Source: Polymyxa betae (taxonomy: Eukaryota; Endomyxa; Phytomyxea; Plasmodiophorida; Plasmodiophoridae). From it: 53,318 bases of DNA. Positions 33,161 through 45,790 of this stretch are shown one piece after another (positions within the stretch are counted from its first letter, which is position 1; every line of letters begins with the position of its first letter). The notes under the pieces were generated by a model. It searched no databases. It saw nothing but the letters and a program-made list of their open reading frames with translations, and had not been told where the DNA came from. The translations under genes and the position numbers were made by a program. The stretch is taken from positions 1 to 53,318 of the forward strand of contig RBZT01000593.1 of assembly GCA_003693705.1 (NCBI GenBank), written 5' to 3'.

Positions 33161-36100
33161 ATGCCTACATATTCTACAGCATTGACATTATTATCATCAT
33201 GTCTAGATCGGAGCTCACATTCAGATCCATCTAGTAACCGCCTAGCTGCTCTCATACCTATTCTACCTAATATCAAATTATCACTTCTACCAGAACTTCT
33301 TAATCTTGGTATCATTGAGCAGGCACCGGGCCCTGGACAGTTCCCATTAGATAGGAGATCATCTGCTTGCATCCTTGCCTTAGCCCGATGTAAGAATCAG
33401 CCCATTTCAAAAGACCTTTTCTATCTTCACGTATTATCTCTGTCATCATGCAAAACAGATCCTGATTCTGGGTTTATATCATCATTTTGTAAAGCTATTT
33501 GTGAATCACAGCCGACTGCTACAACAACTCAGGTGATTCGTCTAACACTACAATCTGCATTACAGAATGTCTGTCTTTCTGTATTGCTGGGCCTTCTTCA
33601 GGCATTGTCTGATCCTCCAGTTCTCTCGCAATCAGAATTACTTCAAGAGCAGCTTTTATTCACTTTAAAGTTGGCTCGAGAGCAAATTGTTCAAATTTCA
33701 GACAGTCGACATCGTCGACGTAAACATCAATGGTCGCAAATCCAAGTTCGAGCTATTCGTGCGATTAGTGTTCAGTTACAAGAAAAGCTTAGTCACGACG
33801 AAAAGCTTCGTCTATCTCTTTATAACAAAGGCCTAGGTGTTCTGGGCTTTAAAGACGACACCGAATGGCGGCCTATCAGTTCAGCTGCTATATCAGTTGA
33901 TATGTATTCAGCCTGTGCTGAGTTATGTGTGTCATGTGCTAAATCAGATAAGGAGCTTTCTATAGAGCTGATGCATTGCTTAATCAAGTTATTGAAAGTA
34001 TCGTCGCGATCTGGCTCAAACTTGTCACCAACGCCCTCTAATATGGCCGTCTTCTCTCAGATCCTGAATTGTGTTACCCGTCTGGTTGTTAATAACCATC
34101 GGCTGATACGATCTGCGGTTGATCAGTTAAAAGAACTGTTAGAAAATTCCAATTTGCAACAACGTTCAGATTATGAAGATTTCCATGAGCTCGTTTCTGC
34201 TTCTATGGCGGAAATTCTCAAAGCTGAGCTGTCTATATCGGGACGTCCGTTTGCAGATACATTTGCTCGCAAGTTGGTGTTTTCTTTAGATCAGAATTTG
34301 CTGATAACCAAGGACGATTCTATTATGACAGAACAGTCACTTCTGCTTCTACTTGGTCGTGTTACTGCGTTAGTTAACAATCCAAAGCTTACCGAACATG
34401 TCATTCCAATGTTGATGAATCGGTTCACAAACTCACCTAAATTTTTGCATATCGTTATACCCCATTTAACCGATATTGCACTAGTTAGCGAAGCTCGTGT
34501 ATTCAACGATGTTGTTTCATTGCTAACTAACATCTATAGTAAACCGTTTATTGCCGATAACAAATGGAATCGGAAGGAGATACCCGATGCATTGTTAAAC
34601 TTAGCTGAACATGTGACTAACCCTGAATTACGATCCGGGCTGCTGAAATCTCTCTTAAAATTATTCAAGATACTGGGCCGTCAAATCCAGGAACGAATGG
34701 AACAATCTGTACAGAATTCGTCATCGATGGCGGGTGTATTAGGATTTCTGCTACCGGCTCTGGCTGTATTAATGGTTCCAGTTGATGAACTTTCTGCTGA
34801 AGTTCATGATCGAGGTGATGTCAGCTATCGAGCCATGATATCAACATTACCAGCCACCATACATCGACATCCAAGTCTGGCACGAATATCACCCTGGGAT
34901 GGTCAAAGTCAAAATCCTCCTAAACCAGTTACTGCTTTTGAATCGGTCGATGCTGATGTTAAATGGTTTCGAACACTTTGGAATTATCTCGGTATGTTCA
35001 TTCCTTTCTGTGCTCTTTATTTTCATGACACAATACTTTCAGTTCTCTACAGATTCGCAGATCCAACGACATCAATGTGGCCTCCAGCCTGGGCCAATGC
35101 TGTTAAAACTATTGCTGCTCATACACCTGCTTTGGCATTGTCTGCAACAGAAACATCACAACACGATATTGAGCTTTTTGCAGAAACCGGTATTTGTCAG
35201 GTACCTAATGGTTGCTTGCAACTGATGTGATTTGGTGACGTTGTGAAGGTCTGCATCCACGAATTGCGTTCTCGATTGAGTGTGCTTTATCCAATCCATG
35301 CCTCAGTGATTTCTTCACTTTCAACTGGTGCCTTAGTTTATATAATGAGCATCGAGGTATTGGAATCAGCCCGTGTATTATCTGGAACAGTTATGCCTCT
35401 GTTTACATATCTTCATGACCAAACTGCCGCATCTGTCACTAAAATAGTTGATACTGTAGCCGATCATGTCTTCCAGTCCTATCTTGATGTGATGGCATCT
35501 TGGCCTGCTGATTCCTTACGCAGGCAGAATTTGGAATCACACGCCGTCTTTCTCTTTGCTCAATCTTGCAGTCGATATCAACGTGCTGCTGCCAAAGCGG
35601 TGCTTTACCTGAAAGAAATCGTGAATCGATTCCCGTTTTTGCAATGGAGTAAGACATGTCTATCATGTCTGTTTCGGTTATACAATACGCTGCAGGATCT
35701 TAGCTCTGATATCGGTATGCAGTAATCTGAATGATGATTTCACCAATAATACTGACTAAATGTTTAGATCTGATTAGTTCACCCAATCCTCTTCCCAATA
35801 TTGGCTGTCTGCAGTTAGATTTAGCTGATGATTGGAAATCTCGTGCATTGGCTCAAAGTCACATTCAAAAAATGCTGACAAGATGGCTGGAAAATGCCAC
35901 TTTCATTGTCCCATCGCACATGTCGGTTGAACACTCAGCTTTATGTTATCGAAAACTGAACAGACATTGCTGATACTTAGGGCTTCAATGTTACAATTAT
36001 TTATTCAGGATTGGCACGATAAATCAATGAAATATCCAACATTTGGTGTTGGGATCTCATTACGTCACTTATTAGCTGGGAAACGACAAGCAATGTTATC

Positions 36101-39100
36101 AGCTCCTGTAGACCAGGACCATTCAGCTTCACAATTCGCGTATTCGGTGACAGCCAGACAGCGCTATCTGGGCGATATTCGTGGCCGATTCTTTGCTTTT
36201 TGCCAAGATTCCAGCAATGAACGACCATTTGGTGAAGTTATGGCTTCTGATCTATTGATGGAATTTCATGAGATTCTCGGGCGTCATCGGATTGGATACG
36301 AAGGCCTCGAATATCAATTTAAGCGATGTCTGTATTTATGTGCAGCATTATTAGTTTGGTCAGTAACAGCTGCTACCGCTGATGATGATGCAGCATGCCA
36401 GATGTCAGCTATCTCTCTATCACAACATCGTGCTGTAGATCCACGTGAACTAATGCATTTGGTGTGTATGGCACCTGTCTATATGTTTACTGATCAGACT
36501 ATGTCTTATGCTATTGATGTATGGTCATGGCTATTTACTGTATCACATGCATTCTCTGTTGGTTTATTGGTTACAATGAAATCAGCATGGGCGTACACTA
36601 TTGATGCACGTCTTGGACTGTTCTCAGTTCCGCCTGATCAAGCTGCAGCTCAGTTCTCAGGTTACCTGTTTACCAAGATATCACCCTGTTATCGTCCTGG
36701 ATGGAATGGAGCTGGTCCACACGACTCCTGGATTTCATTCTTATTAGACCGATTCGACACTATAGCTGATTGCACTTTGGGCTCAATTCGTGCCATTCAT
36801 TTCATGTTGCATAAGGCTTTAGCCAAACCTGAATATATCTGTACTGCTCCATCATCTTTTGGGACCAGATTTCGATTGCTGTTATTGGGATTAAGGCTTG
36901 TGAATACGAGGTCTGGTCATGATCTGCTTCGAGATCGTATTATCTTGGTGGCATTTTCGTGGTTTCGAGAAGGTCCAAGGTGGTCTCCACATAAAACCTG
37001 GTCTGATGTCACAGCTGATGCTCAGACGATTGTGAATTTTATTGTAGCGATTCGTCGCGATTCTGGACGAAGCCCAGCAGCGCCTGTACCTGTTCCTACT
37101 AGCTCAGCTTCTGTTATTTCTGTACCTATTGGTAACAAACTTGGTGTTGAACGTGCTCCTTCAGTTACTGGATCTGTTCCACAACAGACTCCATCTGTAA
37201 TGAGATCAGTTCGTCCTGGAACTGATCCAACTGAAGTCTTCACGTTTACAACCTCTGAAGGACAGAATATGACTGGGTTTCTTCACGATTGGAGCCTACG
37301 TCCAGAGATAGACGATGCTGTTAGTATCGGTATTCGTGCACAGAAAGATCACATCGATCTGCTTATATTATTTCTGTCTCATGAATTTCATTGCCTTGTT
37401 GCATGGCATAACCCAAGACGACATCCTGATAGGATGCTTCGTGATGAGAATCTCTATGCTCATAATCTGACTGCCGGTTTGACCCAGGATGATTGGAGAC
37501 GTTACTTTCTGGTAGCCTGGTATATCGACCCACATGTTGCATATCGATTATCTCAAAGATTCCCTTATGTACGGCTTTTAAGATCAATGCTGAGAGCTAA
37601 GCTTCAATCAGAACCTTTGGCTTTGAAGAATATTGGCGAGGCTGTCCGGTTATTGTGCAACCAGAGAAATTGCAAACTTAATTCTCCCATTCTGAAACAT
37701 GTTGCTTTTTATGATTCATGTTCACTACCTACTGCCTTGAGGTTCTTATGTCCACCATTCGCTCAAAACCGCATTATTATCCAGGTTCGTTCATATCTAC
37801 TTCTATCATATGGAAATTCTGATCCGCTAAATGATTAGTATACACTGAGAAGTCTGTCTCTTCATGCACACAGTGGAGTTATTTTCTACATGCCCGAGAT
37901 AATTCAAGCGTTAAGACATGATACTTCGGCCAGCCTGGCAGAATTTCTCAAAGCTGCCGGCACTCAGTCTCCTCATTTAGGTCTATCTACCGAATCGTTG
38001 CTCTAAGTAGGCTTCTAACCATGGCTTTCAGCTCATCAACTCATTTGGGCGCTTCAAACCGAATCTGTTGTGGATGAAAATGCCCGGCGGAGGGTTCAAG
38101 ATGATCCTTTGCCATCAATATGCTCGAAGCTGGAGCAGGAAGTGATTTCTTCTTTCAGTACCGAAGCGGCTGCTTTCTATAGAGCTGAGTTCGATTTTTT
38201 TGAGCAAATCACGCGGCTGTCATCAGAACTGTTAGTTATTCCAAAAGTGCAGAAAGAAGAGCGCCGAGCTAGGCTCCAGTCCGAACTTCAAAAGATTCGA
38301 ACTGATACTTTACAGACATCTCAATTTCCATTATATCTGCCCATCGATCATACAGCCCAAGTTGTCGATATCGTTATTGACACTGCCAAGCCCCTACAGA
38401 GTGCCGCTCGAGTCCCTTTTCTGGTTGATTTTCTCATCAAGAAAATGCCAGATTCTGACGATACAGAAGAAAAAATTTTTCATACCAAAGTCCTGGAACT
38501 GACCAAAGAGACACCTAAGATTGAAACTAAGCAGGTCATCTTCAAAGCGGGAGACGATTGCCGCCAAGATTGTCTCGCTTTACAGTTTATTCGGCTGTTT
38601 AAAGATATTCTGAAATCTGTTGGACTACCGCTTTTTGTCTTCCCGTATCTGGTCATACCAAATAGAACTGGCCCAGGTCGGGATCTGGGTGGTGTCATCG
38701 AATGTGTTCGAAAATCATCCTCCCGAGATGAATTGGGTAAAACCAGCGGACTCTCACTTCGCGATTATTTTCTCTCAAAATATGGGCGTGCTGAAGGACC
38801 AGCTTTTAAGCAAGCGCAAAGGAACTTTGTCTTATCCATGGCAGGATATGCTGTCTGTTGTTATATTTTACAAGTCAAAGATCGTCATAATGGCAACATT
38901 CTTCTCGACGAAGCTGGCCATGTAATTCATATCGATTTCGGGTTTATTTTCGACATCTCTCCAGCCAAGGATATGAAGTGGGAATCGGCTGGTTTTAAGC
39001 TGACTTTAGAAATGGTCGAAGTCATGGACAATTTTGATTCGGACATGTGGAACTGGTTCGTTGACCTTTGCGTACGAGGCTACCTTGCCGCTCGCACGCA

Positions 39101-39338
39101 TCGTGATGATTTTTTGGCTCTAGCGGAGATCATGAGCGATAGTGCTCTGGGTTGTTTCAAGCCTGACTCTGTACGCAATCTGAAGCATCGTTTTGTTCCC
39201 GACAAAAATGAAAGGGACGCAGCTCAGCACATGATCAGTGTCGTTTTGGATGCATACAACAAGTTTACAACAAACACCTATGATTCAATTCAGTATTATC
39301 AACAAGGTATATACTATTATGCAGGTCAACCGTCGTAA
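33161..39338 (+). CDS. PI4KA: Phosphatidylinositol 4-kinase III alpha (STT4/PI4KA)
   Basis: It makes PI4P at the plasma membrane within the EFR3/TTC7 complex. The gene is about 1,950 codons, matching the family's usual 1,900-2,100. A long helical solenoid fills 33161-37850. The lipid-kinase unique helical domain follows (FYMPEIIQALRHD, AHQLIWALQTE). The catalytic domain has FKAGDDCRQDCLALQFI, VFPYLVIPNRTGPGRDLGGV, the catalytic loop VKDRHNGNILL and the metal-binding HIDFGFIFDISPAKDMK. The end is YDSIQYYQQGIYYYAG. Six or so introns of about 50-60 nt are seen, for example near 35201, 35719, 35908, 37783 and 37980. The start at ATG 33161 has no in-frame ATG before it. The stop is 161 bp from the convergent kinase gene. 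Confidence 0.93.
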
Positions 39339-39499
39339 TGTCACAATACTGTTTATATATGTCATAAACCAATACTCGCTGTTACTTTGTTGGGCAAAAT
39401 TAATTGAATCTAAAGATAGGGGGTTTCTATATATATATTTTTATCTGAGTGTCCGATTAAAGCATTATGAAGAGTTCTTCCAGCGATTCAAAAGCGTAT

Positions 39500-41658
39500 C
39501 TATAGAGAGTTTAGAAGAGTCCTGAGCGGGCGACAAAAGAACTGACCAAACATTCCTTGGCCGGTCCCGCGAACGCTTTTGTTCTCGGTTAGAACGGGAT
39601 GCGAACTGATTGGGGATTCAGGAGCAGCATGAGGCGGAATAGGAGGGTCGGCAACAGGTTTTAAGACAGCAGGTGCAGCAGGGTCTGAATCATCGGGTTC
39701 TCTTCCAGAGATTGCTTGACAAAATCGTGCAATTGAGCTGGGATCTGCAACTTGCATCGCTGCAAACGCAATACGAAGGTCATCCAGTGCTCTTGCAAGC
39801 TTACCATGAGCTAGACTGCTCATATCTGTGATTACGGGATCGATAATTTTCGCCAAATAATCATCGAAGGCGCCAGTAGAAAGAACGTCAGATGTAGCAA
39901 ATCCAGGCGTCCGGACGCTTGATGTCGAGCTAGCGACCAACGATACCGTCATTTGCCGTTTTTCAGCGTTGTCGAGTGCCTCATCGGTGACATCAAACTT
40001 AGTACCTGGACGAACTCTAATTGTATCGGTTGCTGAGCTCATCGTAAGGCCTCGAACTGTGCCATATTCAAAGCTATCCTCTGCCGAGTATATGAAAGCA
40101 TCATCAGCATCAAAGTGGTCTGTAAACCAACCTATCAGAAGTAGGCAGAACGGCAATTTACCAAGAATTACTAATATTATCGGTGGTGCTTTTTACCCTT
40201 CTGACTGTGCCGAATGGGTCGGCGTTATCATCGTAAGATTCGAATTCAGCTGTAAAACAATTTCAGAATAATAGAATAATCATCAAGGGCACATACAAGC
40301 ATCCGTGGAGATCCCAGGTCGTACTCGAATCGTCCCGGATTTACTTAAATCAATTCCAGAACGGGTGATCATTGTTCCAGAACTCTCACTCGGACCGAAG
40401 CTGTCAGCTGTTCTACGAACACGTATCGTACTTGAACCATCGCCAAAAGGATTGCTTTCATGATCATCTTCGTGATGAATCTGTGAAGAGAGTTGAACAT
40501 TGAACAGGCGGCAAAAATCAGGCGCCTTTACTTCTTCGTCTTTTACATCATCCAAGCCATTGTCTTCAACATCATGTCTGTCTTTGATAGTATTGAACAA
40601 CCATGCATCGCCTGATGGTAACGACTCTCTAAGAGTGCCGAACTTCTGATCATCTTGATCAAGCTGCAGATTAAGGTGAGATCAAAGGAATGATCTCAAT
40701 AGAAAAAATATACCCCAGATGGACGGTCTTGAGAGACTCGTTCCAGTAAGTCAACAAGACAAGAGACTTTCTTGGCATTACGAACGAATTTATGCTTCAA
40801 AAGTTCTTTCGCAGATGGTCTGAATCCATTTTAATCACAACAGTTGTGTATGAGATCTGCATACCTGAGATTTGGTTCCTTTTGGAGGCATTTCTCAACG
40901 AAGTCTTTAAAATGTTTCGAGAAATTCCCTTCAAGTCTGGCAGATTTCTGTTTAGGAATTATAAACAAGACCCTCATCGGGTGAATATTGGCATAGGGAG
41001 GTTCTCCGGTTGCCATCTCAATAGCAGTAATGCCTAACGACCAAATATCTGCCTTTTCATCGTAATCACTCTGTTGGATCACTTCTGGAGCCATCCAAAA
41101 CGGAGTACCTACAAATGTATTACGCTTTCTCATCTGAATACAAATTAGCTAGCCAGATTGGGGAACTCTTAATGAGATGCTTACAGTATTGGACAGTTGT
41201 CCGACAACACCAAAATCAGCAAGTTTAACTTCTCCTTTTGAAGACAGCAGAACATTAGCTGCTTTGATATCGCGGTGGATTTTTCCCCTCTCGTGAAGGT
41301 ATTCTAGACCTTTTAGAATCTCTCGTATAATGATAGCAATGTATGTTTCTTCGAGTGGAGCATGTTCCATTAGATCTAAAATGGAACCACCACCAAGATA
41401 TTCCATAATAATCCATAGTTCATGGTCACTTAAATACGACCCATAGTACTGAGTAATATGTGGAGAATGGCATTGCGATAAAACTGCAATTTCTTGTTGG
41501 ATATCTTCTATTTCATCTTCGGCTGCTTCAAGGTCAATTACCTTAATGGCAACGACACCTTGAGTTTGCCGATCGAGACCCTTATACACATCACCAAACG
41601 ACCCCTTGCCAATCTTATTTAATTTCTGATAGCGGTCGAGACCGGTGAGCTCGGCCAT
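39500..41658 (-). CDS. GCK-III subfamily Ste20-like protein kinase (MST3/MST4/STK25 type)
   Basis: ATG 41656-41658 was chosen over an upstream TTG. The kinase domain shows [32 protein letters not shown] (a GCK-III hallmark), [43 protein letters not shown], then after an intron [20 protein letters not shown] and [17 protein letters not shown]. The linker of about 350 residues contains repeated [GDS]T[IV]RVRP-like motifs. A helical C-terminal region ([20 protein letters not shown], then FCQAISG) matches the GCK-III dimerisation domain that binds CCM3/STRIPAK partners. The STRIPAK link is family knowledge. The protein ends with a Pro-rich tail at TAA 39500-39502. It lies tail-to-tail with PI4KA. 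Confidence 0.88.
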
Positions 41659-42001
41659 GTACTCCAATTTTAAATGAATACAATATAATTATAGTCGAGG
41701 TATTTGGTTTGCATATAGATAGATATAGTGAGAGTAGAGATGCCAATAAACTCTTAAACAATGATTGATGCAAGTCAAGGTAGTAGTGACCTCTGTGCTG
41801 CGCAACAAGGGTTGCCTCTCACTATTTTATTTAACAGTAACCTTCTACTGTAACATAATACATTCTGCTATTCATATCTTCATCGCATTCATGCCGAGTT
41901 TAACATCTGTTTTTCCTGATCATAAAACATTCCTGGTGATTCCTGCATATTGAGCTGGCAGCAATGATGCAGATGAGATCTGCTTGCGCATATGTTCAAG
42001 T
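41659..42001. other. Spacer between kinase start and Derlin stop
   Basis: A promoter-sized gap. Open frames here are shadows of the Derlin 3' end. Nothing else was recognised. Confidence 0.4.
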
Positions 42002-42749
42002 TTATTCATTGAGACGGTAACCTCTTCCAGATGCTCTCCAGCTTCGAGACGATGGCGCCATGCCATCACCGAAAAATCCAGACAGAAACGATGGTGTTTT
42101 GATAACTGTAAAACCATATACTTTTGGAACGATATCTGATGCAAAGTGATAAACATGGCCTGCCAAAATTCCTGCCAAGTCTGGAAATACGGATCCGCCC
42201 ATCAAAACGTGAAAAACCATCAGTACGAATGGAAGCTGCCACATACTGAATCGAAAACCAAAGAAGGCGACTTGTCCATAAGGATCTTTACGGCTCCATA
42301 TATAAATCAACAATGTTACGAGTGATGGGCCTAAGAAATATAATCCTGGCAAAAGTAGGGATAGAATGTACAATGTACAAGTCCCAATAGTCAACAGATA
42401 AATGAAATCAGCCTTGCCACTTGGTCCAGTGAAATAATTGCTTTCCAATATAGACCCATATCTTGACCTAAGGAAATATGTCAGGACACGTGAGAGAAGC
42501 CCAGCAGACAAATATTTACATGATGAAAAGCTGCATGAGCATTCCTAATCCAATAGGTCCCATATAAGTCAAACAAGTAAACAGACGCCATATTTGGCCT
42601 TGAAATACAGCGTCGAAATTTAGAAAAAGATCGGCCGGCGATACAAGATTGAGGGTGGTAGCAGCGGTCGTAGAAAGTGATGCAATCAGAATGGATTTAG
42701 TAACAGGTGGAAGAGAATACCACCATTCTTCAATAGTAGGTGCTGTCAT
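42002..42749 (-). CDS. DERL1: Derlin (DER1 family), ERAD rhomboid pseudoprotease
   Basis: Derlins form part of the retrotranslocation channel for misfolded ER proteins. ATG 42747-42749 gives EEWWYSLPPVTKSILIASLS. GQIWRLFTCLTYMGPIGLG follows, a typical Derlin block. A 49-nt intron joins LFIM to SRYGSILESNYF (Derlin LYxYSxxLE position), then FTGPSGKADFIYLL, several membrane helices, YIWSRKDPYGQVAFFGFRF and LAGHVYHFASDIVPKVYGF. The C-terminal tail is short (SFLSGFFGDG...RGYRLNE). No rhomboid Ser/His catalytic pair is evident, as expected for Derlins. Assignment to Derlin-1 rather than Derlin-2/3 is only tentative. Confidence 0.9.
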
Positions 42750-43206
42750 TGTCTGAGATTTAGAGTAATAGACTACACTAACCAGCTGATATTCAACACT
42801 TTCTAAAAACAAACTGCGTTATGTACAGTACCTTCATGTAAGACGCATTTATTTTAATTATTTATTTATTCTGTCAGTATTTCAAGGCTCGCGCAACCAC
42901 CTCCTGTAATCGGAGCTGACCGATGTATCGCTCATACCCGTATTAGGTACTGTACGTAGTCTGGTTTTTAAATTTCATGAACTATTTTCTTATAGTCTTT
43001 AACTGGTAGCTACATTGAAGGTTAACGGTTCGAGATCGCCTGAATCGGCATTTCTGTAAAGTGATCGGGTATAGTAGAGCGCGCTGGGCTGCTACATAGA
43101 AGGCATGGCTCTCTAACTGTAGTCAGTGAATTGTAATCACAACGACAATACCAGATGGAGCAGTAAATAACTGATAGAATTTGCAGTTATCTCCCTAGAT
43201 TATATA
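42750..43206. other. Intergenic DNA flanking the Crypton
   Basis: About 450 bp without a supportable ORF. It contains the Derlin 5' region and ends at the start of the GGACC-rich terminus of the mobile element. Confidence 0.45.
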
Positions 43207-43257
43207 GAGGACCCGGACCCAGGTCCCACGCAGTTTTGGGACCCGGTTCAAATAACC
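43207..43257. repeat. Crypton left terminus: GGACC-rich inverted end plus AAATAACC motif
   Basis: It reads GAGGACCCGGACCCAGGTCC, then GGGACCCGG, then GGTTCAAATAACC. It pairs with the right end in inverted orientation. Confidence 0.6.
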
Positions 43258-43369
43258 AGTATGCATCAAATAAACTGCGCCATTCATTCCTCTTTGGTTA
43301 TATTCTTCTGTAACTGCAACTTGATAATGTTTAACAGCTGTTTTTTTCAGTTAATCATGTATTTCAAAG

Positions 43370-44193
43370 CTAAAGATTTCCAAGGTTTATATTTTTTGAG
43401 AGCCAATCAAGCGATTTTCCTTTCAGGACTCGATCATGTTCCAAAATGGCGGCAGCTGCTAAGCAGTTTCCAGGCGTTTCTCCTCCCTGGATCGTGCGAG
43501 CTTTGCTGAGAACAGCATTGATAATCACTCTTCGGCGATTGAGAAACCTTCTCTCATTTTCCTGGCACCATTTCGTCCCCAATCTTTCTATGAGGTCTTT
43601 CACAGCTGGTCCTCCGGCCAAGCCCTCAGTCCACTCCCTCCATAGGTCGGTAACGGTTCGAATACCACGACTCATCTTATAACAGCTTTGAATAGGTTGT
43701 CCAAATTCAGATGAACGTTCGACTTCGATATTGCTCAATCATGTTCTGCTCCAACTGTATCCGGTCTTGATTCTTCATTAGAGTCCCGGTTGAAATTGGT
43801 ATTTATAGAAATTAAGACTCTACCAGATAGAATATTGTTTAAATGTGTTTGTAATTTTTCAAAGTTTTGTGATATCGGAGCTAATGAACTGGTCATTGCA
43901 GATTTCAGATCCGAGTGAACAGCAGTAATTTTTTCTGACAATGCTGGCATGGCCTTCTGAAGTAGATTTTCGGATGGATCAGAGCTTTCCTCTATCGCCT
44001 GAAGCAGATTATGGGCGTACTGCCTGTAGTTATCTGAAGAAAACAGTGCATGCTGCCAAATTGGATGATTTGGATATTCGGCCCTCAACAGCACGGAATC
44101 TTGCAGAATGACTACTCTGAATCTTTCCATAAGCTCAAGAAATCCTCGGTCCGCGATGGACTCCTGATAGACGCCATCCGACATCTTTCGCAA
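43370..44193 (-). pseudogene. Crypton C-terminal part: GCR1_C DNA-binding domain, frameshifted
   Basis: The upstream part (44193-43738) reads LELMERFRVVILQDSVLLRA and HPIWQHALFSSDNYRQYAHN, helical sequence typical between recombinase and DNA-binding domains in Cryptons. After a one-base frameshift near 43738 the frame continues with CYKMSRGIRTVTDLWREWTE, GLAGGPAVKDL and WCQENERRFLNRRRVIINAV. This is the GCR1_C signature (Y-x-M-S-R-x-I-x-T-V-x-D-L-W-x-E-W-x-x-G). It connects to the recombinase part either through an intron or through sequence between 44397 and 44193. Stop at 43370. Confidence 0.8.
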
Positions 44194-44396
44194 GATATCG
44201 TCGATGGAAGGAAATTGTTGCAGTGTGAGAGACTGTAGAAGTCGATTCAGTCGTCATCTCAGGCAGCGTTAGCAACAACAACGAAGGGACGAGCTCGGGA
44301 GAGAAACAAAAACTATGTATTTTTTGTATATATATTATTCATAACTTTCAGATCAACGGCTGCCACACATCCGGTGAAATCAGATTTCCTACGAAA

Positions 44397-45678
44397 CTAT
44401 ATTGACAGAAATATCATCTGTTTTAGCTCTCGAGGAGGTTCTAATACAGCTCGTGCCAGAAAGAAGCATCCACGTGTCGGAGCAAATCCGCCCAGCGTCC
44501 TCATCGCCTCTCTCGGAAGGCTCGTCAAATAACAATTCTCCATGGCGTGATTATTCCATCGCCCGAGACGTCGGATTTGGTCCTCCGAAACTCCAGCCAG
44601 CTCCGCCATTCGAGCTCCAGACCCTCTAGCAGCGTGAGTTTTCGCTTTGCAGGATAACCCTATTTCCTTAAACGCTGAGTCGATCGATGTTTTGTGAGCT
44701 TTATAATCTAGGGACTTGATAGGGTCCTTGCCGCTTTTTAAAAACTTGACATTAAACCAACTTTCATTCGAACTGAATAGCCTCGTGCTCAGTATGAAAC
44801 CTCCAAAACATATAAAACGCAGCAGCACCCCAAGGGCATATGCGAACATCCTTGTTTCGAATAAAGGCCCCAAAATCATTTCTGCCAAACTGATTGGTTT
44901 TTCCTTGGCGCAGAACAAACACGAGGGCATAACATTTCGTGAATCCTTCATTTTCCAGCTCCACCGAATGCATATCGGCGAGTTCAAGTTGCCGGACAGA
45001 TTCTCCTCGCAGGAAAGCGTAGTGTGAGATAAAGAAGGCGCCCAAGTTCCTGAGATGCTGACCAGCGTCTCGGTTTTTCTGCCAAAATACTCTGCCAATC
45101 TGGACCAATTGTTCTGAAGTCGTGTATCCGTCTATCAGAGTTCCGATTCCACGATCTACAAAATTTTCACGCCTCTGCTGCTGAGTTTCGTATTCCGAAT
45201 TCTTAAGAAGCCTCTTAACATTGGAATCACGCGGATTCGGATGAGTGTTTATTCTCATCGCTACTTGCTGTTGCCATAGGTCGACAATCGCTGCAGTGTA
45301 ACCGAACACAGTCGATTTTCCGACTTTGATGACTACGCCATTATCAACCCGTTTTCTCTTTGAACTTCGTCCAATAACCTGATCTTCTAGAAAAAGATGC
45401 AGCTTGTCTCCGGTTACAGTATAGCCATCTATAAATCTCTTAGCGCTGCACCATGCTTGAAATTCCAATTGACGAGCAGAATATGTCTTCGTGGTGTTAC
45501 CCGGCCGAATTTCAACACTTCTGGCATGCGTTCGTAGAATTGATTCGTGCATCTCTATGTTCAATAAAGAATGCGACAAAGCAGGGCACGGCATGGCAGG
45601 AGGTTCGGCCGGGACGTCGCCGGGTGGTCCGGCGGCATCGGTCGAAGGTAAGGCGGTAAGGAACGACGGCCGGGACAT
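44397..45678 (-). pseudogene. Crypton tyrosine recombinase, one frameshift
   Basis: The start is probably ATG 45676-45678, because upstream codons lie in the terminal repeat. The N-terminal core-binding part has KTYSARQLEFQAWCSAKRFI and KSTVFGYTAAIVDLWQQQ. The catalytic part has the first Arg in HYAFLRGESVRQLELADMHS, then LVFVLRQGKTNQFGRNDFGA. A +1 shift near 44770 moves from FHTEHEAIQF to SSNESWFNVKFLKSGKDPI. Then come the His-x-x-Arg pair in KTHAARGSGARMAELAGVSE and the Tyr in GRWNNHAMENCYLTSLPREA, completing the R-H-R-Y tetrad. It ends RAVLEPPRELKQMIFLSI. All four catalytic residues persist despite the frameshift. Confidence 0.82.
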
Positions 45679-45751
45679 GGCCTTAGAGAAAACAGGATGA
45701 ATTTTTATCAAGTTTATAAGCGCAGATTGTTTATGAGCATGGGTCCGTCGT

Positions 45752-45775
45752 TCCAAATAACTACAGTTATTTGGA
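45752..45775. repeat. 11-bp perfect palindrome inside the Crypton right end
   Basis: TCCAAATAACT, 2-nt spacer, AGTTATTTGGA. The half-site recurs as GGTTCCAAATAACC at 45791-45804 and GGTTCAAATAACC at 43245-43257. It is a plausible recombinase or GCR1_C binding site. Confidence 0.6.
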
Positions 45776-45790
45776 TTCGCAACGACCTTT

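Noticed and set aside
33112-33372. Minus ORF at the start of PI4KA
   Set aside because: Antisense to a well-supported coding exon; no family features.
44716-45027. Plus ORFs over the Crypton recombinase
   Set aside because: Antisense shadows of a region whose minus-strand catalytic motifs are unmistakable.
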